A DNA stretch of 64,000 nt from Planosporangium thailandense (GCF_011947195.1 NZ_JAATVY010000019.1:1-64000), one strand, 5' to 3'; positions 1 to 9,733 are shown, counted from the first letter of the stretch. The notes: a model not told the origin generated them from the sequence alone. Translations and numbers: made by a program.

Positions 1-81
1 GGACTCCCGGAGTTCATCCCACCCACATACATCGACCCGACCCAACGCCCCCGACGCAACCGCTACCACCGACGGGAGTAG
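1..81 (+). CDS. C-terminal tail of a protein, possibly HNH endonuclease/DUF222 (partial)
   Basis: An open frame enters from the left edge and stops with TAG at 79-81. The visible 26 residues include FIPPTYIDPTQRPRRN and end in a basic RYHRRE tail. This proline-rich, arginine-ending tail resembles the C-terminus of actinobacterial DUF222/HNH endonuclease-like proteins, which often finish just after the HNH motif. The catalytic part lies outside the window, so the assignment rests only on resemblance of the tail. Confidence 0.45.
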   Translation, partial: GLPEFIPPTYIDPTQRPRRNRYHRRE

Positions 82-91
82 GGCCGCGCCC

Positions 92-697
92 GTGTTCATG
101 ACGTTATGGCAGCATCACCCGATGCTGTCGATCACCATCCGGCCCGGCGGTCCCGGCGACGTTCCATCCGTACTCGCGCTGCTCGACCGCGCGACCGAGT
201 GGCTGGTGGCCAACGGGCGCATCGATCAGTGGGGCACCGAGCCGCATTCCACCAATCCGCGCCGGGTCGCGCAGGTGACCGCGTCCGCGCACGCCGGCGA
301 GCTGTGGATCGCCGAGGCCGACCGACAGCCGGTAGGGGCACTGCCGCTAGGAGCACTGCCGGCAGGGGCACTGCCGCTAGGCGCACTGTCGGTCGGCGCG
401 GCCCTGCCCTACGTGCCGGCGGTGGACGAGCCCGAGCTGTACGTGCAACTGCTGGTCACCGACCGCTCCGCGGCGGGTCAGGGCGTCGGTGCGGCGCTGC
501 TCGACCACGCCCGGACCATCGCTCGTGAACAGGGAGTCGCGCTGCTGCGCGTGGACTGCTTCGCGGGCGGGGACGGGTCGCTGGTGCGGTACTACGAGCG
601 ACAGGGTTTCACCCGCGCCGAGCCGTTCACCGTCACGGTGGGGGACACGCCGTGGCCCGGACAGGTGCTGGCCCAGCGGTTGCGCCCGCGTCCGTAA
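92..697 (+). CDS. GNAT family N-acetyltransferase
   Basis: Predicted acetyl-CoA-dependent N-acetyltransferase of unknown substrate, cytoplasmic. The GNAT fold is visible from ITIRPGGPGDVPSVLALLDRA at the N-terminus. Motif A reads LLVTDRSAAGQGVGAALLDHA (Q/R-x-x-G-x-G/A-type acetyl-CoA loop), and motif B contains YYERQGFTRAEPF. Length (about 200 aa) is slightly above the family norm because an in-frame 15-bp array (LPLGA/LPAGA copies) is inserted before the central strand. GTG 92 is the most upstream start; ATG 122 (MLSITIRPG) fits the domain edge better and has equal claim. It is followed by another short repeat and the convergent DUF2203 gene. Confidence 0.8.
   Translation: MFMTLWQHHPMLSITIRPGGPGDVPSVLALLDRATEWLVANGRIDQWGTEPHSTNPRRVAQVTASAHAGELWIAEADRQPVGALPLGALPAGALPLGALSVGAALPYVPAVDEPELYVQLLVTDRSAAGQGVGAALLDHARTIAREQGVALLRVDCFAGGDGSLVRYYERQGFTRAEPFTVTVGDTPWPGQVLAQRLRPRP
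335..394 (+). repeat. 15-bp tandem array inside GNAT gene
   Basis: Four consecutive 15-bp copies of GGGGCACTGCCGCTA-like units encode LPLGA/LPAGA/LPLGA/LSVGA. Frame is kept and the array falls between conserved GNAT motifs. Confidence 0.85.
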
Positions 698-752
698 GTC
701 CGCGCCCGTAAGTCCGCGCCCGTAAGCCCGCATCCGTCAGCCTGCGTCCGTA
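688..752. repeat. 14-bp intergenic tandem array
   Basis: CGTAAGTCCGCGCC-type units repeat across the stop codon of the GNAT gene into the short gap before the convergent DUF2203 gene; copies decay to the right. Confidence 0.7.
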
Positions 753-763
753 TCAACGCATCC

Positions 764-1126
764 TCAGGGCAGCCGACGCCGGCCGGCGAAGCCCAGATCG
801 AGCCGGTGATACCAGGCCAGCTCCGGCTCGCCCTCCAGCCAGCACAGCAGTACCGGTACGCCGTCCAGGTCGGCCGGGAAGTCGACCAGTAGCGGCGCGA
901 GGCCTTTGAGCTCGGCTCCGGTCTGCTGTACCGCGGTCATCAGCTCGTCGAGCCTGGCCTCGGCGGCTTTCCACTCGGGCAGGCCGCCGAGCCGGGTCGG
1001 CGGGCCGCCCGGGGCGACGGCGGCGGCCAACTCCACCGCGTCGGCGCGCACGGCGACGAGCTCGTCGAGTACGGGCCGCAGCCGGGCCAGCTCGGCGCGC
1101 GCCTCGGCCAACGTGAACAGTCCCAT
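764..1126 (-). CDS. DUF2203 domain-containing protein
   Basis: A small cytoplasmic protein (120 aa from this start) of the DUF2203 family, whose biochemical function is unknown. Diagnostic features are the N-terminal MGLFTLAEARAELARLRPVL, a central helical pair, and the C-terminal segment GVPVLLCWLEGEPELAWYH followed by GFAGRR, all typical of the family. The ATG at 1124-1126 is preferred over the upstream GTG/ATG candidates because family members begin almost directly with the FTLxEA motif. It is convergent with the GNAT gene and lies downstream of LysR on the same strand, separated by a 16-bp tandem array. Confidence 0.8.
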   Translation of the reverse strand: MGLFTLAEARAELARLRPVLDELVAVRADAVELAAAVAPGGPPTRLGGLPEWKAAEARLDELMTAVQQTGAELKGLAPLLVDFPADLDGVPVLLCWLEGEPELAWYHRLDLGFAGRRRLP

Positions 1127-1151
1127 GACCGTCAGCCTGCCATCCCGAGAC

Positions 1152-1200
1152 ACCGCGAACCCGAGGCACCGCGAACCCGAGGCACCGCGAACCCGAGGCG
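1152..1200. repeat. 16-bp intergenic tandem array
   Basis: Three copies of CACCGCGAACCCGAGG lie between the DUF2203 start and the end of the LysR gene. The unit length is not a multiple of three, as in most non-coding arrays of this window. Confidence 0.8.
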
Positions 1201-1211
1201 CCGGGAAGCAG

Positions 1212-2144
1212 TCAGCAGAGAAGCTCGACTCCCGGGGGGAGCGGCCCCTGCCGTTTGATCTCCTCGATGTCGGCCAGCAGGGTGTCGCGTAGGGCCTGGG
1301 CGGCGTGGGACAGCAGGGCCTCCCGGCGGCGGGCGAGCGCGATCGTACGGGCCAAGCCCGGCGGGGCGAGGTGGGTGACGCGCAGCGACGGGCGACCGGC
1401 CATCACGATGCCGGGCACCAGGGCGACACCGAGGCCGGCCTCCACGAGGCTGAGTACGGCGTCCATCTCGCCGCCTTCGACGGTGAACGACGGTGTGAAG
1501 CCGGCCTGCCGGCACGCCTCCATCGTCGCGTCCCGCAGGTCGTATCCGGCGCGGAACATGACGAGCGGCTGGTCGCGCAGGTCCGTGATGCGCAGCTTGC
1601 CGTCGACGGTCGGCAGGGGGTCGACCGAGGCGACGACGAGGCTCTCCCGCAGGACCGGTTGGGTCTCGAGGCCGGGGTCGGTGCCGTCTTCGGGTACGAC
1701 GATCAGTGCGAGGTCAAGCTCGCCCTGGCAGAGGTTGCGGACCAGGTCCTGCGAGCCGCCCTCCTCGATGTGCAGGTCGACGCCGGGGTGGGCGTCGTGG
1801 AACTGCCGCAGCAGGCGCGGCACGAGCGACACGCACAGGCTCGGCGGGGCGCCGAGCCGCACCCGGCCCCGGCGCAGGCCGATGAGGTCCTGGATTTCGC
1901 GGCGGGCGGTGTCGACGTCGGCGAGGATCCGGATGGCCAGCGGTAGGAGGGCTTCGCCGGCCGCGGTCAAGGTCACATTCCCGCGCGTACGCTCGAACAG
2001 CGGCGCGCCGAGGTCGCTCTCGAGGGTGTGAATCTGCTTACTCAACGAGGGCTGACTGATGCCGACCATGTCGGCCGCTTGGGTGAAATGTCGTAGTTCC
2101 GCCGCTGCCACGAAGTACCGAAGCTGCTGTAGCTGCACCTTCAT
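1212..2144 (-). CDS. LysR family transcriptional regulator
   Basis: A 310-aa DNA-binding regulator. The N-terminal winged HTH (about residues 4-63) contains LRYFVAAAELRHFTQAADMVGISQPSLSKQ split over the two helices, then the family linker RGRVRLGAPPSLCVSLVPRLL. The C-terminal periplasmic-binding-like effector domain (about 92-300) includes EGELDLALIV-type and GLGVALVPG segments. It is transcribed divergently from the sdhCAB-type operon, an arrangement seen in other actinobacteria, so it probably controls that operon. The co-inducer cannot be told from sequence. The start codon overlaps an inverted repeat with T-N11-A spacing, suggesting autoregulation. Confidence 0.93.
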   Translation of the reverse strand: MKVQLQQLRYFVAAAELRHFTQAADMVGISQPSLSKQIHTLESDLGAPLFERTRGNVTLTAAGEALLPLAIRILADVDTARREIQDLIGLRRGRVRLGAPPSLCVSLVPRLLRQFHDAHPGVDLHIEEGGSQDLVRNLCQGELDLALIVVPEDGTDPGLETQPVLRESLVVASVDPLPTVDGKLRITDLRDQPLVMFRAGYDLRDATMEACRQAGFTPSFTVEGGEMDAVLSLVEAGLGVALVPGIVMAGRPSLRVTHLAPPGLARTIALARRREALLSHAAQALRDTLLADIEEIKRQGPLPPGVELLC

Positions 2145-2157
2145 AGCTTACGGCTAT
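2143..2157. promoter_or_regulatory. Candidate LysR box (T-N11-A)
   Basis: ATAGC-TTACG-GCTAT is a perfect 5-bp inverted repeat. Its inner T (2144) and A (2156) have the T-N11-A spacing typical of LysR-type sites, and it overlaps the LysR start codon in the divergent promoter region. Confidence 0.55.
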
Positions 2158-2182
2158 GGAGAGTGATGCTGCGATGCATTGG

Positions 2183-2203
2183 ACGAATCAAAGTCCGATT
2201 CGT
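2183..2203. promoter_or_regulatory. 7-bp inverted repeat upstream of sdhC
   Basis: ACGAATC-AAAGTCC-GATTCGT is a perfect inverted repeat with 7-nt arms and a 7-nt centre. It lies about 26 nt downstream of the LysR box, in what is untranslated leader if sdhC starts at 2216. It is a second candidate operator or a leader hairpin. Confidence 0.45.
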
Positions 2204-2215
2204 ACCGTCGGACAA

Positions 2216-2917
2216 ATGGCGACCGCGACAGCGCCGCGAGTGAAAGCACCGATGCTCCGTACCACCGTCGGCCTGAAGGTATTCATGGCGGTGACCGGCA
2301 TCCTGCTGGTGCTGTTCCTCATCGCGCACATGCTGGGTAACTTGAAGATCTTCGTCGGGCCCACGGCGTTCAACCACTACGCGCACTGGCTGCGCGCGAT
2401 CGGCACGCCGCTGCTGCCGAACACGTGGTACCTGTGGATCCAGCGCACGGTGCTCACCGTGGCGGTGATCGGGCACATCTGGTCCGCCGCCGTGCTGGCG
2501 CGGCGGGCGCGGGCCGCCCGGCCGGTGCGCTACGCCCACCGGCAGCCGGTGCAGGGCAGCTACGCCGGCCGCACGATGCGCTGGGGCGGCGTGATCATCC
2601 TGCTCTTCGTGATCTACCACATCCTCGACCTGACCACCGGGAACCTGAACCCGGTCGGGGACAAGCAGCACCCGTACGCGAACGTCGTCGCCGACTTCGC
2701 GCCGCACCGCTGGTACGTGACGATCTGGTACGTCCTCGCGATCCTCGCGATCGGTTTCCACCTGCGCCACGGCATCTTCAGCGCGCTGCGCACCCTCGGC
2801 CAGCAGTCCCAGCAGTGGCAACGCCGGTCGCGCGCGTTCGCCCTCGGCTTCGCCATCGTGCTGTGCGCCGGCTACCTGTCCGTGCCGTTCGCCGTTCTCA
2901 CCGGATTGGTGCGCTGA
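2216..2917 (+). CDS. sdhC: Succinate dehydrogenase/fumarate reductase cytochrome b subunit
   Basis: The membrane anchor of complex II, passing electrons between the flavoprotein/iron-sulfur arm and quinone. The protein (233 aa from ATG 2216) has five hydrophobic segments: [70 protein letters not shown] and [17 protein letters not shown]. It has His residues in or next to segments 1-4, consistent with the single-subunit, haem-b-binding type of Bacillus/actinobacteria. Earlier in-frame ATGs exist at 2156 and 2174 (the latter with GGAGAG upstream). 2216 was chosen because MATATAPR resembles the usual short N-terminus and leaves room for the operators. It is the first gene of sdhCAB. Confidence 0.9.
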   Translation: MATATAPRVKAPMLRTTVGLKVFMAVTGILLVLFLIAHMLGNLKIFVGPTAFNHYAHWLRAIGTPLLPNTWYLWIQRTVLTVAVIGHIWSAAVLARRARAARPVRYAHRQPVQGSYAGRTMRWGGVIILLFVIYHILDLTTGNLNPVGDKQHPYANVVADFAPHRWYVTIWYVLAILAIGFHLRHGIFSALRTLGQQSQQWQRRSRAFALGFAIVLCAGYLSVPFAVLTGLVR

Positions 2918-2919
2918 CC

Positions 2920-4958
<2,039 letters not shown>

Positions 4959-4962
<4 letters not shown>

Positions 4963-5705
4963 ACCTGACCCTGCGCATCTGGCGCCAGCGGAGCCCGCAG
5001 GACAAGGGCCGGATGGTGACCTACCAGGTCAGCGACGTGTCGCCGGACATGTCGTTCCTGGAGATGCTCGACGTGCTCAACGAGCGGCTGATCCTGGAGG
5101 GCGAGGAGCCGGTCGCGTTCGACCACGACTGCCGCGAAGGCATCTGCGGCATGTGCAGCATGGTCATCAACGGCCGGCCCCACGGCCCGCAGAAGCTGAC
5201 CACCACCTGCCAGCTGCACATGCGGCACTTCAAGGACGGCGACACGATCGACATCGAGCCCTGGCGGGCCCGCGCCTTCCCGGTCATCAAGGACCTGGTG
5301 GTCAACCGCAGCGCGTTCGACAAGATCATCCAGGCCGGCGGGTACATCTCCGCGCCGACCGGCAGCGCGCCGGACGCCCACTCCACGCCGGTACCCAAGC
5401 CCGACGCCGACGCGGCGTTCGAGGCCGCGGAGTGCATCGCCTGCGGCGCCTGCGTCGCGGCCTGCCCCAACGGCTCCGGCATGCTGTTCACCGCCGCGAA
5501 GATCACCCACCTCGGCCTCCTGCCGCAGGGGCAGCCGGAGCGGGAGACCCGGGTACTGGACATGGTCGCCGCCCACGACGACGCGGGCTTCGGCGGCTGC
5601 ACGAACATCGGTGAGTGCACCGCGTCGTGCCCGAAGGGCATCCCGCTGACCACGATCGGCCGGCTCAACGGCGACTTCATCAAGGCGGCGCGCAAGCGTT
5701 CCTGA
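4959..5705 (+). CDS. sdhB: Succinate dehydrogenase/fumarate reductase iron-sulfur subunit
   Basis: The electron-transfer subunit of complex II (248 aa). The N-terminal 2Fe-2S ferredoxin domain has CREGICGMC (Cys58, 63, 66) and Cys84 in TTTCQLH. The C-terminal domain has [12 protein letters not shown] (Cys159, 162, 165, 169) and [16 protein letters not shown] for the 4Fe-4S and 3Fe-4S clusters. The GTG start overlaps the sdhA stop, so translation is coupled. It is the last gene of the operon and is followed at once by a strong hairpin terminator. The order C-A-B and the short ~250-aa length match the actinobacterial/Bacillus-like enzyme rather than the SdhCDAB type. Confidence 0.96.
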
Positions 5706-5723
5706 CGACCTCCCGGTCAGATC

Positions 5724-5767
5724 CCGCCGGCCGGAAGCGACCTCGTCGCTTCCGGCCGGCGGCTTTT
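5724..5767 (+). terminator. Rho-independent terminator of sdhCAB
   Basis: An 18-bp perfect stem (5724-5741 with 5745-5762) encloses a CTC loop and is followed by CTTTTT. It is 19 nt after the sdhB stop. Confidence 0.92.
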
Positions 5768-5904
5768 TGGGCAGGTCGGGTTGCGCAGGTCGGGGCAGTT
5801 CCGGCGGCCGCAGTCCCCATGATCGTGAGCGATCGGTTTCACTGGACCGGTACCGGGAGATAACGGGGGTGATCCAGGACTACCGCTGGCTGACGGCGGT
5901 GGAG

Positions 5905-5972
5905 GGCCGCGACGGTTGAAAGGCCGCGACGGTTGAAAGGCCGCGACGATTGAAGGGCCGCGACGATGAGCG
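5905..5972 (+). repeat. 17-bp array running into a start codon
   Basis: Copies of GGCCGCGACGGTTGAAA (5905, 5922, 5939) lead into a partial fourth copy that contains the ATG of the downstream permease. The leader and start codon of that gene are therefore part of the array. Confidence 0.8.
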
Positions 5973-7513
5973 CTGGGCTGCAACAGGACGGTGGCGGACT
6001 GGGCGTCTTCCGGCGCAAGCCCGTCGACCAGATCGACGGGGCACCGCTGGGCGGCGCGGCTGCGGGTGATGGGGCCGAGGGCGGCCTGTCCCGGTCGCTG
6101 GGGCTGTGGCAACTCACCGCGATCGGTGTCGGCGGCATCATCGGCGCCGGGATCTTCGCGCTGGCGGGAGCGGTCGCCAACGGAACGGCCGGGCCGGCGG
6201 TGCTCATCTCCTTCCTGGTCGCCGGGGTGGCGAGCGCCGCCGCGGCGTTCTCGTACGCGGAGTTCGCCGGGCTGATCCCCAAGGCGGGCTCGGCGTACAC
6301 GTACGGCTACGCGGTTCTGGGCGAGATCGTCGGCTGGTTCATCGGCTGGGACCTGCTTCTGGAGTACACGGCCATCGTCTCGGTCGTGGCGATCGGGATC
6401 TCCGGCTACTTCGGCTTCCTGCTGGCGCAGCTGGGCATCCACCTACCGGCCTGGATGCTGGGCGCGCCGGGTACCGAGCCATCCGGTGTACGGTCCGGCA
6501 GCTACCAGGTCGACCTGTTCGCGGCCCTGCTGTGCCTGCTGATCGCCTTCCTGCTCAACCTCGGTATCCGGACCGCGGCGCGGGTGGAGACGATGATCGT
6601 CGCGCTCAAGGTCGCGGTGGTCCTGATCGTGATCGTGGTCGGCTTCTTCTACATCCGGACCGGCAACTACACGCCGTTCTTCCCCTTCGGGATCGGCGGG
6701 GCGTTCACCGGCGCGGCCACCGTCTTCTTCGCCGTCTTCGGCTACGACGCGATGTCCACCGCGGCGGAGGAGTCCAAGGACGCGCAGCGTCACATGCCGA
6801 AGGCGATCATCTACTCGCTGGCCATCTCGATGGTCCTCTACGTACTGGCGTGTCTGGTGCTGACCGGGATGCAGTCGTACTCCGACATCAACCCCAAGAG
6901 CGGGTTCTCCTCGGCGTTCGCCGCCGTCGGGCTGTCCGGGCTGGCGTCGGTCATCGCGGTGGGCGCGATCGTCGGCATCCTGACGGTCATGTTCACGTTC
7001 ATGCTCGGTGTGACCCGGGTGTGGTACTCGATGAGCCGCGACGGCCTGTTGCCGCGCTGGTTCGCCAAGACCCACCCCGTCCGCAGGGTGCCGACCCGCA
7101 TCACCTGGATCACCGGGGCCGTCTCCGCGGTGATCGCCGGGTTCCTGCCGATCGGCGCGGCGGCCGAGCTGACCAACATCGGCATCCTGCTCGCCTTCGT
7201 CGTCGTCTGTACCGCCGTGATCGTGCTGCGCTACCGCCGCCCGGACCTGCCGCGCACCTTCCGCACGCCGGGGATGCCGGCGGTACCGATCATCGGCGTG
7301 CTCTTCTCGATCTGGCTGATCACGTTCCTGAAGCCGGTCACCTGGCTGCGCTTCGCGGTGTGGTTCGTCATCGGGATGGTCGTCTACTTCGCCTATGGCC
7401 GGCGGAAGTCGCTGCTGGCTCCCGGTAACGCCGTGGCGCCGCAATCGGAGGCGCCGCAATCGGAGGCTCCGCAACCGGAGGCACCGCAATCGGAGGCGCC
7501 CGGGGGCCGGTAG
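5966..7513 (+). CDS. APC superfamily amino acid permease
   Basis: A 515-aa integral membrane transporter, most like the cationic amino acid transporter (CAT/YfnA) branch of the APC superfamily. The first helix carries the family signature GIGVGGIIGAGIFALAGA-like (IGVGGIIGAGIF) with its unwound GxG site. SYAEFAGLIPKAGSAYTYGYAVLGE and GYDAMSTAAEESKDAQRHMPKAI are characteristic. About 12 hydrophobic spans are seen. The C-terminus continues past the last helix into a PQSEA pentapeptide array, which is probably dispensable. It is monocistronic; substrate is inferred only at the level of amino acid. Confidence 0.9.
   Translation: MSAGLQQDGGGLGVFRRKPVDQIDGAPLGGAAAGDGAEGGLSRSLGLWQLTAIGVGGIIGAGIFALAGAVANGTAGPAVLISFLVAGVASAAAAFSYAEFAGLIPKAGSAYTYGYAVLGEIVGWFIGWDLLLEYTAIVSVVAIGISGYFGFLLAQLGIHLPAWMLGAPGTEPSGVRSGSYQVDLFAALLCLLIAFLLNLGIRTAARVETMIVALKVAVVLIVIVVGFFYIRTGNYTPFFPFGIGGAFTGAATVFFAVFGYDAMSTAAEESKDAQRHMPKAIIYSLAISMVLYVLACLVLTGMQSYSDINPKSGFSSAFAAVGLSGLASVIAVGAIVGILTVMFTFMLGVTRVWYSMSRDGLLPRWFAKTHPVRRVPTRITWITGAVSAVIAGFLPIGAAAELTNIGILLAFVVVCTAVIVLRYRRPDLPRTFRTPGMPAVPIIGVLFSIWLITFLKPVTWLRFAVWFVIGMVVYFAYGRRKSLLAPGNAVAPQSEAPQSEAPQPEAPQSEAPGGR
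7436..7495 (+). repeat. 15-bp tandem array at permease C-terminus
   Basis: Four 15-bp units GCGCCGCAATCGGAG encode APQSE repeats immediately before the stop. Confidence 0.88.
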
Positions 7514-7619
7514 GGCGCACGGTAGGGTGCGCGGTACGGCGCTGGGATCCGCCGGTGTCGCCGCGATCCATCGACGCCGACCGTACCGGACGGGTGCGCG
7601 GCTGCGGCATGATGATGCG

Positions 7620-7901
7620 GTGACGCAGTGGGAGTACGCGCGGCTCGAGTACCGAGCGACCGGCACCTTCGGCACGGACAAGTTCATGGACTGGGACGCC
7701 ATCTTCTACCACCCGGGCGGTGTGCAGCGGTGGGGCACCGATGAGCGCTTCGATGATCTGCGCCATCTCAACCGGGCCGGCGCTCACGGCTGGCAGGCCT
7801 ACGATCGCGCCGCCCAGCTGGTAGGCCAGCCGCAGCGGCTGCACTCCGTCGTGTACTCCCTGCGACGGCCCGTCACCGGGGTCCGGACGGACAACGCCTA
7901 G
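7620..7901 (+). CDS. Small hypothetical protein
   Basis: A 93-aa protein starting at GTG (VTQWEYARLEYRATG). It contains alternating hydrophobic strands, a GVQRWGTDERFDDLRHLNRAGAHGWQAYD segment split by Asp/Arg-rich turns, and a final QRLHSVVYSLRRPV. The W-x-Y start and the GAHGWQAYD pattern recall small actinobacterial DUF4177-like proteins (a G-x-x-GW core), but this is only a resemblance. No signal peptide or membrane span is seen. Its stop overlaps the stop of the convergent small gene by two bases. Confidence 0.6.
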   Translation: MTQWEYARLEYRATGTFGTDKFMDWDAIFYHPGGVQRWGTDERFDDLRHLNRAGAHGWQAYDRAAQLVGQPQRLHSVVYSLRRPVTGVRTDNA

Positions 7902-8059
7902 CGCCCTGACTCTGGGTGGGCTTCCGGTTCGCCGTCGACGAGCCAGCGCGCCGAGGCGTCTTCCTGGGCCGGGCGGCGCAGCGCGGCGAACATCGCCTCG
8001 CCGAGCACGGTCCCGGCCACCACCGCCTCGAGCGGCAGCGCTCGCCGGTCGGGCCTCAT
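7898..8059 (-). CDS. Short hypothetical protein or gene remnant
   Basis: A 53-aa frame from ATG 8057-8059 (MRPDRRALPLEAVVAGTVLG). It has the strong G/C third-position bias of real genes here, unlike the overlapping plus-strand frames. The family is not recognised. A palindromic element starts just 30 bp upstream, so the frame may be the surviving 3' part of a longer gene. It is convergent with the 93-aa gene. Confidence 0.4.
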   Translation of the reverse strand: MRPDRRALPLEAVVAGTVLGEAMFAALRRPAQEDASARWLVDGEPEAHPESGR

Positions 8060-8088
8060 CACGGGCGTGCCCGGCAGGCCACACGCCG

Positions 8089-8138
8089 TGATCCTGAAGA
8101 GTTTGTGGGCCTCTGGCACCGCGGACCCTTCAGGATCA
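8089..8138. repeat. Palindromic element, copy 1
   Basis: TGATCCTGAAG (8089-8099) and CTTCAGGATCA (8128-8138) are perfect 11-bp arms around a 28-nt centre. The same arms recur in a longer perfect palindrome at 42771-42822. Confidence 0.7.
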
Positions 8139-8142
8139 TGGC

Positions 8143-8358
8143 TTGCCGACGCATCCGGCATGGTCGCATCCGGCATGGTCGCATCCGGCCGGCGTCGCCA
8201 CCACGCTCGACCTCCTCGCCCGAACTATCATCGCCGTCCACGACGGCACACTGGCGCAGCGGCTCGTCGAGCCGGACGACACCGAGCTGCGAGCCTGGCA
8301 GCGTGATCTCCTCCTGCGCTTGGTCTTCGGCGCCGGGCCCGCGCACGCGCACCGGTGA
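8143..8358 (+). CDS. Possible truncated coding region
   Basis: The frame that ends VEPDDTELRAWQRDLLLR followed by LVFGAGPAHAHR has mostly G/C-ending codons from about 8193 onward and looks like the 3' end of a gene. Its upstream part is only a 15-bp repeat (GCATCCGGCATGGTC, three copies), and the start would be TTG. No family is recognised. It is best read as a remnant rather than an intact gene. Confidence 0.3.
   Translation: MPTHPAWSHPAWSHPAGVATTLDLLARTIIAVHDGTLAQRLVEPDDTELRAWQRDLLLRLVFGAGPAHAHR
8157..8198 (+). repeat. 15-bp tandem array
   Basis: GCATCCGGCATGGTC is repeated about 2.7 times between the palindromic element and the following coding-like segment. Confidence 0.75.
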
Positions 8359-8383
8359 ACCGAGCGATACATGGCCTTAGGGA

Positions 8384-8428
8384 TACCTAGGGCCGGTACC
8401 AGGGCTACCTAGGGCCTGGTACCAGGGC
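8384..8428. repeat. 22/23-bp direct duplication
   Basis: Two adjacent copies beginning TACCTAGGGCC and ending GGTACCAGGGC differ by a single inserted T. They lie in the 199-nt gap before the next small gene. Confidence 0.8.
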
Positions 8429-8557
8429 CGCCGCGCGGGAAATAGGTATCGGCCCGGTGCGCATGTAGGTAACCGATCCCGATGTGGCCAGCCCCTTACT
8501 CGGCGAAGCTTGATCCAGCTTCGGGCGGGGGAGTCCGGAGCGGAAGGAGCCAAGGCC

Positions 8558-8692
8558 ATGATGACGCACCCGGACAGCCTGCAGATCGTCGTACACCAGC
8601 GGCAGCGCGAAATGATCGCGGAGGCTGCCGAACGGCGGCGCGTGGCCATCGCAAGGCGCGTCGCTGTCGGCCGCCGGCGCCGCCGCTCATGA
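8558..8692 (+). CDS. Small basic hypothetical protein
   Basis: A 44-aa protein starting MMTHPDSLQIVVHQRQREMI. A helical, Glu/Arg-rich middle leads into an Arg-rich tail. The start is well supported by the Shine-Dalgarno-like AAGGAG at 8544-8549, nine nt before the ATG. Small proteins with this layout (short N-terminus, amphipathic helix, basic end) are common next to actinobacterial genes, but no function is known. A 14-bp hairpin follows the stop. Confidence 0.6.
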   Translation: MMTHPDSLQIVVHQRQREMIAEAAERRRVAIARRVAVGRRRRRS

Positions 8693-8695
8693 ACG

Positions 8696-8734
8696 CCGAC
8701 GGGCGCCGGCTCTCCAGTCACCGGCGCCCGTCGG
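8696..8734 (+). terminator. Hairpin after small basic protein gene
   Basis: CCGACGGGCGCCGG (8696-8709) pairs perfectly with 8721-8734 around an 11-nt loop, three nt past the stop. There is no T-run, which is common for high-GC terminators. Confidence 0.6.
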
Positions 8735-8791
8735 GCACAGCGAGCAGTCGGGTACAGCGAGCAGTCGGGTACAGCGAGCATTCGCGTAAAG
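8733..8791. repeat. 17-bp intergenic tandem array
   Basis: TACAGCGAGCAGTCGGG-type units repeat about three times between the hairpin and the convergent YCII gene. Confidence 0.75.
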
Positions 8792-8830
8792 CGAGAAGCC
8801 GAGAATGGCGGGACCCGGGGTTGGCGCGAG

Positions 8831-9142
8831 TCAGCCGGGCAGCTCGACGCCGGCGGCGCGCAGCACCGGCCGCCAGGCGGGCGCAGCCCTGGTCGGCTCG
8901 ATTTCGAGCACGGTGTAGGTCGCCACGCCACCGGTGACGAACGGGTCAGTGGCGATGAGGCGCTCGACCGCGGCACGGTCATCGCCGGCGGCGACGATAA
9001 AGCCTCCCGTCCGCGGCTTCTGCCGGCCGGAGACGAGGAACGTGCCGTCGGCGAAATGGTCGGCGAGGTAGGCGAAGTGGTCGGGCATGAGCCGCTCGAC
9101 CTCTTCGATCGGCGCGATGTAGTTCACGATCAGGAGGAACAC
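8831..9142 (-). CDS. YCII-related (YciI-like) protein
   Basis: A 103-aa YCII-domain protein. The ferredoxin-like fold is seen as MFLLIVNYIAPIEEVERLMP, then HFAYLADHFADGTFLVSG with the conserved His-Asp pair, and PFVTGGVATYTVLEIEP at the end. In this family the His/Asp pair is the putative active site, but reactions are unknown for most members. It is the last gene on the same strand as the cupin, MDR and reductase-like genes, separated from the cupin by a 16-bp array. It may therefore belong to the same unit. Confidence 0.88.
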   Translation of the reverse strand: MFLLIVNYIAPIEEVERLMPDHFAYLADHFADGTFLVSGRQKPRTGGFIVAAGDDRAAVERLIATDPFVTGGVATYTVLEIEPTRAAPAWRPVLRAAGVELPG

Positions 9143-9179
9143 GCGGGGCCTTTCGGGTCGGACGTCCGGAGTCGGACAC

Positions 9180-9256
9180 GGTTCGGATCGGAGACGGCTT
9201 GGATCGGAGACGGTTCGGATCGGAGACGGCTTGGATCGGAGACGGCTCGGAATCGG
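9180..9256. repeat. 16-bp intergenic tandem array
   Basis: Alternating units GGTTCGGATCGGAGAC and GGCTTGGATCGGAGAC occur four times plus a partial copy that abuts the cupin stop codon at 9257. Confidence 0.9.
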
Positions 9257-9733
9257 TCAGGGCAGGTCGACGCGGTCGCCGGTGGTCGGCGGGGAGGCGA
9301 TGACCAGGAACTCGACGGGCCCGTCGGTGTCGTTGCGGGCCTGATGTGCCACGCCGGCGGGTACGGTGATGCACTGCCGCGCGGAAACCGTGTACGCCAC
9401 GCCGGCGATCTGCATGGTGAGCGTGCCGGCGAGCACGTAGAAGGTCTGTGTCGCGCGTACGTGCCGGTGTGGGACCTCGGCGGTTCCCGGCGGCATGCGT
9501 TCCTCGACCACGAGCAGCGCCGGGGTGTCGGCCAGTGGCCAGGCCGCGCAGCCGTCGCCCCACTCGCGTTGCGGGACGGTGTCGGCGCTGACCACTGCCG
9601 TCCGCGCCTCTGACGTCCGCGCCTCTGACGTCCGAGCCTCTGACGTGCGCGCCTCTGCCGTCCGAGCCTCTGAAATCCGGGCGTCCGGACCTGTCGGAGG
9701 CGCGCCTCCGTCGGCCCCGCCTGTGCCGGTCAT
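9257..9733 (-). CDS. Cupin domain-containing protein
   Basis: A 158-aa single-domain cupin. Motif 1 reads EVPHRHVRATQTFYVLAGTL (metal-binding His-x-His...), and motif 2 reads AGVAHQARNDTDGPVEFLVI. It is probably a small metal-dependent enzyme or binding protein; the substrate is unknown. The first 45 residues are not cupin: Gly/Pro-rich sequence and a TSEAR array. The ATG overlaps the MDR stop (ATGA), so the two are translationally coupled, pointing to a shared redox or detoxification role. Confidence 0.88.
   Translation of the reverse strand: MTGTGGADGGAPPTGPDARISEARTAEARTSEARTSEARTSEARTAVVSADTVPQREWGDGCAAWPLADTPALLVVEERMPPGTAEVPHRHVRATQTFYVLAGTLTMQIAGVAYTVSARQCITVPAGVAHQARNDTDGPVEFLVIASPPTTGDRVDLP
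9601..9675 (-). repeat. 15-bp tandem array in cupin gene
   Basis: Five 15-bp units (plus-strand TCCGCGCCTCTGACG) encode TSEAR/ISEAR/TAEAR repeats near the N-terminus. Confidence 0.9.
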
